Shown piece after piece: positions 6,089 through 10,623 of a DNA stretch of 10,623 nucleotides. The translations under genes were made by a program, and so were the position numbers. The notes under the pieces are model-generated. The model was given only the letters and a program-made list of their open reading frames with translations. It did no database searches and was not told where the DNA came from. The stretch is taken from the NCBI GenBank assembly GCA_902806395.1, contig CADCWH010000226.1:1-10623 (forward strand), written 5' to 3'. The stretch's first letter is position 1. Every line of letters begins with the position of its first letter. The DNA is from an uncultured Thermomicrobiales bacterium. Lineage in GTDB: Bacteria > Chloroflexota > Chloroflexia > Thermomicrobiales > UBA6265.

Positions 6089-7231
6089 TCACCGCACCTT
6101 GCCCCGTGCCGCGACGGTCCAGACCTCGGACAGGCGGCCGTCGGCGATGATGAAGAGTTCGTCCTGGAGGTTCACGACCGGGCAGACGTGGTTGGGGATG
6201 ATCTCGACGCGGTCCCCGACCCGGAATCCCTCGTCGCGGTCCAGGGTGACGACGCCGTGTTCCTCGCTGAGCCGGGCCACCGTGGCGTGGGGGTGGCCGA
6301 CGACGTAGCCGTGGCCGGGAACGGCCAGGCTGCCGTCCATGGTCAGCGTCTTCGACCCGGCGTCGATCACCGCCCGGTCCGGGGCGGGGCGGCTGATCAC
6401 CGTCGCCAGCACCCGCAGGGCGCAGTCGTCCGGCCCGAGGTGGCCATAGCGGAAGGCACTGTCGTCATTGAAGACGTAGGTCCCGGGCCGCATCTCGGTG
6501 ATCCCGGCGACGGTCGGGGTGTAGCGCGCCGCCGGGGTCGACCCGACGCTGACCGCGCCGACCGGGATGCCCATCCCCCGCAGCGTCTCCGCCAGCGAGA
6601 CCAGGGACCGCCCGGCCGCCAGGGCCGTCGCTTCCAGGGCTTCGGGGGCCGCCGCGTTGGCCTGACCCTCATGGGTCATGATTCCGGCCAGGCGCAGCCC
6701 CGGCATCCGGACGATCTCCCGCGCCAGCGCGATCGCCTCGTCTCCCGGCCGGACGCCCGCGCGGTCCTGGCCGGTATTGACCTCCAGATAGACATCGAGC
6801 ACCCGGTCCCGGGCCGCCATCGCCCGATCCAGGCCGACTGCCGCCTCGCGGGAATCGACCGCCACGGTGACCCGGGCCCGGTCGAGCAGGGCCAGCAGGC
6901 GCTGGATCTTGGTCTCGCCGACCGTGGGATAAGCCATCAGGACATCGCTTACCCCAGCATCGATCATCACCTCGGCCTCGCCTAGCTTGGCGCAGGTGAC
7001 GCCGATCGCGCCGGCCGCCATCTGCATCCGGGCGATCTCGGGGGTCTTGTGAGTCTTGATGTGCGGACGCAGCCCCACCCCGACGCTGGCCGCGAAGGCG
7101 GCCATCCCCGCCACGTTCCGACGCAGCGTGGCCTCGTCGACGACGAGGCAGGGCGTGTCGAGTCCGGTCTGGTCCCGCACGATCGAACGGTCGACGAGAT
7201 CCGGTCGGGCCGGTCGGATCGCGGTGGTCAT
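6089..7231 (-). CDS. PLP-dependent D-serine dehydratase / D-threonine aldolase-like enzyme (fold-type III)
   Basis: The 380-residue product has an alanine-racemase-like TIM barrel at the N terminus and a beta domain at the C terminus, as in eukaryotic-type D-serine dehydratase and D-threonine aldolase. The N-terminal TPCLVVD segment (about 26-32) and RPHIKTHKTPEIA carry Lys59, the expected Schiff-base lysine for pyridoxal phosphate. Near the C terminus PNHVC provides His348 and Cys350. An His-x-Cys pair is the zinc site of D-serine dehydratases, whereas characterised D-threonine aldolases have His-x-Asp. Dehydration or retro-aldol cleavage of a beta-hydroxy D-amino acid in the cytoplasm is the likely reaction; the exact substrate is not decided by sequence. 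I chose ATG 7231 because GGAG lies about 9 nt upstream; two in-frame ATGs at 7246 and 7240 lack a good site. It stands alone, 437 nt from the next minus-strand gene and convergent with the propeller gene. Confidence 0.9.
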   Translation of the reverse strand: MTTAIRPARPDLVDRSIVRDQTGLDTPCLVVDEATLRRNVAGMAAFAASVGVGLRPHIKTHKTPEIARMQMAAGAIGVTCAKLGEAEVMIDAGVSDVLMAYPTVGETKIQRLLALLDRARVTVAVDSREAAVGLDRAMAARDRVLDVYLEVNTGQDRAGVRPGDEAIALAREIVRMPGLRLAGIMTHEGQANAAAPEALEATALAAGRSLVSLAETLRGMGIPVGAVSVGSTPAARYTPTVAGITEMRPGTYVFNDDSAFRYGHLGPDDCALRVLATVISRPAPDRAVIDAGSKTLTMDGSLAVPGHGYVVGHPHATVARLSEEHGVVTLDRDEGFRVGDRVEIIPNHVCPVVNLQDELFIIADGRLSEVWTVAARGKVR

Positions 7232-7668
7232 GGTCGTCATCTCCATCGGTGGTGAAGGCGGAGTGCGCTGGGGACGCGGGGATCACCAGGGACACCCGGT
7301 CGCCGGCGCGGCGGAGACTGTCGTCCCCGGCCGGTCAGGCGATCAGGAGTCGCCGCTTCTCGAAGCAGGGACAGTATCGCAGGGTCCCGACCTGGTGGGA
7401 TGGGGCACCTCAAGCCATATCGATCCCGATGAGCACCGTAGCGTCCGGACCGGGCACGTGCCATCAATGGTCCGTGCCGGCGTGCCGTTACAGGGGAGAC
7501 TTTGCCGAGATGCACGCTGGCTAGGGGCCATGCTCCGCGTGGCCGCCCATGCCGCTGGAGGCACGGGAGTCGACACATCCCGTTGTCCGAGTGCGGAGGG
7601 GACGGAACACGTGAACGATCCGGTGGAGCCAGCGCCCGGGGATGCCAATGGCCCGTCCCCTGCTCGCG
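7232..7668. other. 437-nt intergenic region upstream of the D-amino acid enzyme gene
   Basis: No gene is supported; long open frames here lack a recognisable domain and look like GC-rich chance frames. The minus-strand promoter of the D-amino acid enzyme gene should lie here. Visible elements are the 10-bp palindrome GGCACGTGCC (7453-7462), set between inverted repeats CGGACC (7446-7451) and GGTCCG (7469-7474). A small hairpin GGCGA/TCGCC is at 7338-7354. No T-box or other known leader motif was recognised. Confidence 0.45.
7638..7660 (-). terminator. Weak hairpin after Gfo/Idh/MocA gene
   Basis: GGGGA (7638-7642) pairs with TCCCC (7656-7660), and inside them GCC (7644-7646) pairs with GGC (7650-7652) across an AAT loop. 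The structure begins 8 nt beyond the stop codon of the minus-strand oxidoreductase. It has an internal bulge and no T-run, so termination is only a plausible role. Confidence 0.35.
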
Positions 7669-8841
7669 TCAGGCCGAAACCGGCCAGCGGGTCCCGCTCG
7701 TGTCGATCCAGCGGCCTAGGGAGGCGGAGCGGGCCACGCCGTCGAGGACCTCTTGGACCTTGGCCCCGTCCTCGAAGCTTGGCGCCGCCGGTTGGCCTCC
7801 CCGGATCGCGGCCAGCCAATCCCGCTGCAGCAGGGCGGTCGGTTGGGCCAGCGGATGGTCAAAAGTCCCAAGCGGCCGGACTAGGCGGTCCGGGACCTCG
7901 ATCTCCGCCAGTGCCCCCTCGCCCCGCCGTGCCCCGTAGAGTGCCGTGTCACCGTGGACCATCAGCATCCCGTCGGAGCCGGAGAGCACGATCTCCTCGG
8001 CCGAATCGACCGCGGCGGTCGTCGTGACGTGGACGGTCGCCAGAGCCCCGTTGGCGAAGCGGAGGAGGAAGGCGTAGTTGTCGTCCGCGTCGACCTTGCC
8101 CATCGCCTGCGAATCGGGCAGGCGCCGGCGCTTGACCATCGTCGCGGTGGCCCCGGCCACGGCACTGATCTCCCCGAACCACCAGCGCAGGGCGTCGATG
8201 TGGTGGCTGCCGGTGGCGCCCAGCATGCCGCCCGCCTTGTCCTGCTCCATCAGCCAGCCGAATGGGCGCCCGTTGGGGTCGGCCAGACTAGCCCGGTAGA
8301 CCGTCAGGGTGGCGGCCTGGGGCTGGCCGATGTACCCCGCGTCGAGGAGTTCCTTGATCCGTTGCCGCACCGGCAGGTGACGAAACTCGTGATTGACCAT
8401 TGCCACGACACCCGCATTGGCGGCCATCTTGACCATGTCGCGTGCCTCGGCGATGTTGCGGGCCATCGGCTTCTCGCACAGGACGTGCTTGCCGGCCGAG
8501 ATCGCCGCGAGGGTCATCTGGTGATGGAGATAGGGGGGAGTGGCGACGATCACGGCGTCGATGTCGGGGTCGCGCACCAGGACCCGGAAATCGGTCGAGA
8601 CGAGAGGGATCTGATGGCGCGCCGCCACCGCCATCGCCCGATCTTGCCGCCGGGCGCAGATGGCGACCACCTCAGCCTCGGGAAGGGCCAGCAGCGCCGG
8701 AACGTGCGCCGCCGCCCCGAACCCTGCCCCGATCACGGCGACCCGGACCGGCCGCGTGGAGTCGGTTGCCGATCGTCCTTCACCCTTCCGCGACGTGGGC
8801 GAGGGGGACGTCTGGCGTGTGGGCACGCGTTGCAGGGTCAT
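7669..8841 (-). CDS. Gfo/Idh/MocA-family NAD(P)-dependent oxidoreductase
   Basis: The 390-residue product has an N-terminal Rossmann domain beginning RVAVIGAGFGAAAHVPAL (residues 33-50), with the dinucleotide-binding GxGxxxxxH pattern. The family EKP motif, with the usual catalytic lysine, is at Glu123-Lys124-Pro125 (GKHVLCEKPMA). The C-terminal alpha/beta domain holds GGMLGATGSHHIDALRW, where His213/His214 occupy the position of the substrate-binding histidine. Members oxidise or reduce sugars, inositols or related polyols in the cytoplasm; the substrate here cannot be read from sequence. The start is uncertain. ATG 8841 gives a 30-residue Ser/Thr/Pro-rich lead before the Rossmann strand and has only a weak purine-rich site. 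The frame continues upstream to an ATG at 8952. No obvious partner gene adjoins it, and its link to the next minus-strand gene is only strand and order. Confidence 0.92.
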   Translation of the reverse strand: MTLQRVPTRQTSPSPTSRKGEGRSATDSTRPVRVAVIGAGFGAAAHVPALLALPEAEVVAICARRQDRAMAVAARHQIPLVSTDFRVLVRDPDIDAVIVATPPYLHHQMTLAAISAGKHVLCEKPMARNIAEARDMVKMAANAGVVAMVNHEFRHLPVRQRIKELLDAGYIGQPQAATLTVYRASLADPNGRPFGWLMEQDKAGGMLGATGSHHIDALRWWFGEISAVAGATATMVKRRRLPDSQAMGKVDADDNYAFLLRFANGALATVHVTTTAAVDSAEEIVLSGSDGMLMVHGDTALYGARRGEGALAEIEVPDRLVRPLGTFDHPLAQPTALLQRDWLAAIRGGQPAAPSFEDGAKVQEVLDGVARSASLGRWIDTSGTRWPVSA

Positions 8842-9257
8842 CTCACTTGCCGCCCCGTCCGATGACTGGGATCCTTCGGCCCGGAGACATGTCCGGACAC
8901 CATGGTCGTATAGCCGCGGCGGCCCGTGGCGGACCCCCCGATTGCCCGTCATCGTACCATACCCCCGTCGCCACGCCGTCCGTACGCCCGTCCGGACAAT
9001 CGTGAGTCACGGGTGGTCCCGTTTGGCGCGCGTCTGGTGTGAACCGAGGGGGCCAGATCAGGGAGGCCAGATCAGGCTCGGCCGTGGCCAGCCTCTTCTG
9101 GCCTGCTAGGGGCTCATCTGTCGTGCCGGGGGCGGGGAGCGAGGGTCCGAGGCGGTATGGTTGCCCCGATGGCTTCAGCGAACGATGCGCGCCGGCCCGG
9201 GAAGTTGACACGGCGACTGCCGGGCGCCCGCGGGCGCGAGACGGATGGAGAACTCTG
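8842..9257. other. Divergent intergenic region between oxidoreductase and adenosyltransferase genes
   Basis: The 416 nt hold no supported gene but should contain promoters for genes leaving in both directions. Visible elements: TGTCCGGACA, a perfect palindrome (8890-8899), with a second GTCCGGAC at 8990-8997; a cluster of GGCCAG motifs at 9051-9103; TTGACA (9205-9210), a -35-like hexamer with no convincing -10 after it; and a 14-bp perfect palindrome GCGCCCGCGGGCGC (9224-9237) just before the ribosome binding site. No cobalamin riboswitch was recognised even though the downstream gene acts on cobalamin. Confidence 0.45.
9051..9103. repeat. GGCCAG motif cluster: direct 12-bp repeat plus inverted repeat
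   Basis: GGCCAGATCAGG occurs exactly at 9051-9062 and again at 9065-9076. A third GGCCAG (9086-9091) pairs with CTGGCC (9098-9103) to form a 6-bp stem with a 6-nt loop. Four copies of one hexamer within 53 nt, about 155 nt upstream of the adenosyltransferase start, suggest a multi-site regulatory element, though low-complexity GC-rich drift could also produce it. Confidence 0.5.
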
Positions 9258-9815
9258 ATGCGACTGTTTTCCGGCAAGGGCGACGGCGGCGAGACCGACT
9301 TGCTCGGGGCTCGGGTGGACAAGGACGACCCTCGCATCGCCCTGCTCGGCGAACTCGACGAGGCCACCTCGGCGATTGGCCTGGGCCGCGCCCACGCCGT
9401 GGTGGGCGCGATCGGGGATGCCCTCCTCACCAGCCAGCGGGACCTCTACGGGATCATGGCCGACCTGGCCTTCACCGATGAGATTCGCCCCGCTAGCCAG
9501 CGCTTCGCCGCCGAACGGGTGACTTGGCTGGAAGGGGAGGTTGATCGCCTGGCCGCGACCGTCACGCTGCCGCCCCATTTCATCCTGCCGGGCGACACCG
9601 TGGCTGGGGCGACCCTAGACGTGGCCCGGACCGTGGTCCGTCGCGCCGAGCGGGCGGCCGTCACCCTGCACCGCGCGGGCGGTCTCGCCAACGAGGCAAC
9701 CTTGCGCTACCTGAATCGCCTCTCCTCGCTGCTCTTCATCGCCGCCCGGGCCGAGGACGCCGCCGCCGGAATCACGCCCCGGCCGGCCAAGGCTGATCTC
9801 GACCGGTCGGATTGA
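9258..9815 (+). CDS. PduO-type ATP:cob(I)alamin adenosyltransferase
   Basis: The 185-residue product fits the PduO/MMAB family, trimeric five-helix bundles that transfer adenosine from ATP to cob(I)alamin to make coenzyme B12. Visible motifs in order are the N-terminal ATP loop SGKGDGGETDLLG (5-17), GELDEATSAIG (31-41, Asp34), HFILPGD (107-113), the signature ARTVVRRAER (123-132) and YLNRLSSLLF (151-160). Asp34 and the RRAER arginines match the salt-bridge and ATP-contact residues known in Lactobacillus PduO. Some usually conserved positions differ: LPGG is LPGD, the His before ARTV is Asp121, and the Asp of RLSDLLF is Ser157. The enzyme may be active but divergent. ATG 9258 is chosen because GGAG (9247-9250) lies 7 nt upstream and the family N terminus begins here; an upstream in-frame ATG at 9039 would add unrelated residues. 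No B12-dependent enzyme gene is in the window. Confidence 0.88.
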   Translation: MRLFSGKGDGGETDLLGARVDKDDPRIALLGELDEATSAIGLGRAHAVVGAIGDALLTSQRDLYGIMADLAFTDEIRPASQRFAAERVTWLEGEVDRLAATVTLPPHFILPGDTVAGATLDVARTVVRRAERAAVTLHRAGGLANEATLRYLNRLSSLLFIAARAEDAAAGITPRPAKADLDRSD

Positions 9816-9968
9816 CGCTGACCCAGACGGCCGTCGCGGCATCATGGGGGAATGTCCCGGCTCCTCACGACCCGTGCCCGGAAGGGGACCTGCTCGGGGG
9901 GTTCCTCGCCGGGCCTTCGCCCACGACCCCGCCGACCGTCCCGACGATTGACCCGGCCATCAGGCAAC
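9816..9968. other. Short intergenic stretch between convergent genes
   Basis: These 153 nt separate the 3' ends of the adenosyltransferase gene and the minus-strand Uma2 fragment. No clear terminator hairpin, repeat or gene was seen. Confidence 0.4.
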
Positions 9969-10536
9969 CTACCCTCCGCTCAACCTCTCCAGTTCGATGG
10001 TCACCCCTGGCACGGAGGACACCGTCGACGATCCCTCCCGTACCATCGTCTCGCCGTAGGTGCCGTCGGGTCGGCAGATCCCGACCGTGACCGTGCGCTC
10101 CGCCGGGTGAACCCGCCCGATCTCACGGTCGGCACGGCTTCGGTAAGCCAGCAGTTTGTTGGCGATTGCGTATCCGCCGGTCAATGGGGAGCGGATCTCG
10201 ACTACCAGCGCCAGGGATTGGGCGTAGACCTCCAGGCCCTTGCCACGCTGGGTGGCCTCGATGTCCCCAGGGATGATTGCCAGGTCGGCGATATCGGTGA
10301 TCGCCTCACCAGCCGAAGATGGCCCGCATTGTTCGGAGGCGATTCCGGTCGCGGGGGAGTTGAGACCCGATCAGGACGCCGAGGTGCGCCATCACGTCGC
10401 TGTGCTCGGCCGTCATCGACGACTTCTCCCGCAACTGCCCGTCGTGGAGTTCCCATTGACCGTCGGGGTCGAGCCGGGCGACGCGCTGGTACGACGCCTC
10501 GTCGAGCATCGTGATGACCATCGGTCTCACCCTCAT
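9969..10536 (-). pseudogene. Uma2-family (DUF820) restriction-endonuclease-fold gene, frameshifted
   Basis: Two minus-strand frames together make one Uma2-like protein of about 188 residues. The first (from ATG 10536, or 10521/10509) has the family N terminus: WELHDGQLREKSSMTAEHSDV, a 'yELidGel...H' pattern, and runs to IFGW, where TGA (10306-10308) stops it. The next frame continues as AITDIADLAIIPGD, VVEIRSPLTGGY, NKLLAYRS and REIGRVHPAERTVTVG, ending at the stop at 9969. Removing one base near 10308 restores IFGWEAITDIADLAII. The nuclease-type residues Asp (ADLAI), Glu (VVEI) and Lys (NKLL) are all present, so decay looks recent, or a sequencing error is possible. Uma2 genes are numerous in Cyanobacteria and Chloroflexota; their physiological role is poorly known. 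No slippery sequence for programmed frameshifting is evident. Confidence 0.78.
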
Positions 10537-10623
10537 AAAAATCGACCATGTATCCGCCTATTCTCGTCGTCTCGCGCGCCCACCACCGACGGCCCGTTGG
10601 CAGCCACCGGTTGCCGCCGCCCG

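Noticed and set aside
7056..8027. Long plus-strand open frame across the intergenic region and parts of two minus-strand genes
   Set aside because: Composition is low-complexity Arg/Gly/Pro/Ser-rich, no domain is visible, and it overlaps two well-supported genes on the opposite strand.
8842..9257. Cobalamin riboswitch upstream of the adenosyltransferase gene
   Set aside because: No B12-box-like core or typical conserved elements were recognised by eye; only unrelated repeats are present.
10300..10312. Programmed ribosomal frameshift in the Uma2 gene
   Set aside because: No slippery heptamer or downstream stimulatory structure was seen at the junction; ordinary mutation or sequence error is simpler.

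Overview
The window is a GC-rich bacterial chromosomal segment. Twin-arginine export signals, GTG starts, a Uma2-type endonuclease fragment and the protein flavour suggest a Chloroflexota (Thermomicrobia-like) bacterium. That placement is inferred from sequence feel, not from a marker gene.

The left part (1-4338) is metal-centred. A 5'-truncated cupredoxin (2-391) is followed by two tandem hairpins, one with a perfect 18-bp stem. A minus-strand beta-carbonic anhydrase remnant follows; it has lost the N-terminal zinc cysteine and the Asp/Arg pair. A short AT-rich divergent promoter region with a DtxR-box-like palindrome (1154-1167) separates it from a tight plus-strand operon. The operon encodes a Tat-exported two-domain multicopper oxidase (1228-2349), a ZIP-family metal transporter with an extra extracytoplasmic domain (2390-3613), and a DtxR/MntR-family metalloregulator (3610-4338, overlapping the ZIP stop by 4 nt). 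The regulator keeps most MntR-type manganese ligands. The simplest model is a metal-responsive, self-regulated operon pairing extracytoplasmic metal oxidation by the copper oxidase with metal transport by the ZIP protein.

Downstream, on the same strand, lies a Tat-exported six-bladed-propeller protein of the glucose/sorbosone dehydrogenase type (4415-5977), which may add a second exported redox enzyme. A hairpin between convergent genes (6002-6035) closes this block.

The middle (6089-8841) carries two separately spaced minus-strand metabolic genes: a PLP/zinc D-serine dehydratase / D-threonine aldolase-like enzyme and a Gfo/Idh/MocA oxidoreductase. The right end carries a plus-strand PduO-type cobalamin adenosyltransferase (9258-9815), preceded by repeated GGCCAG motifs, and a minus-strand Uma2-family gene broken by a one-base frameshift (9969-10536).

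No tRNA, rRNA, CRISPR array, complete insertion sequence or recognisable riboswitch was seen. The most interesting object is the oxidase-ZIP-MntR operon with its putative operator; the broken carbonic anhydrase and the frameshifted Uma2 gene show gene decay on both sides.
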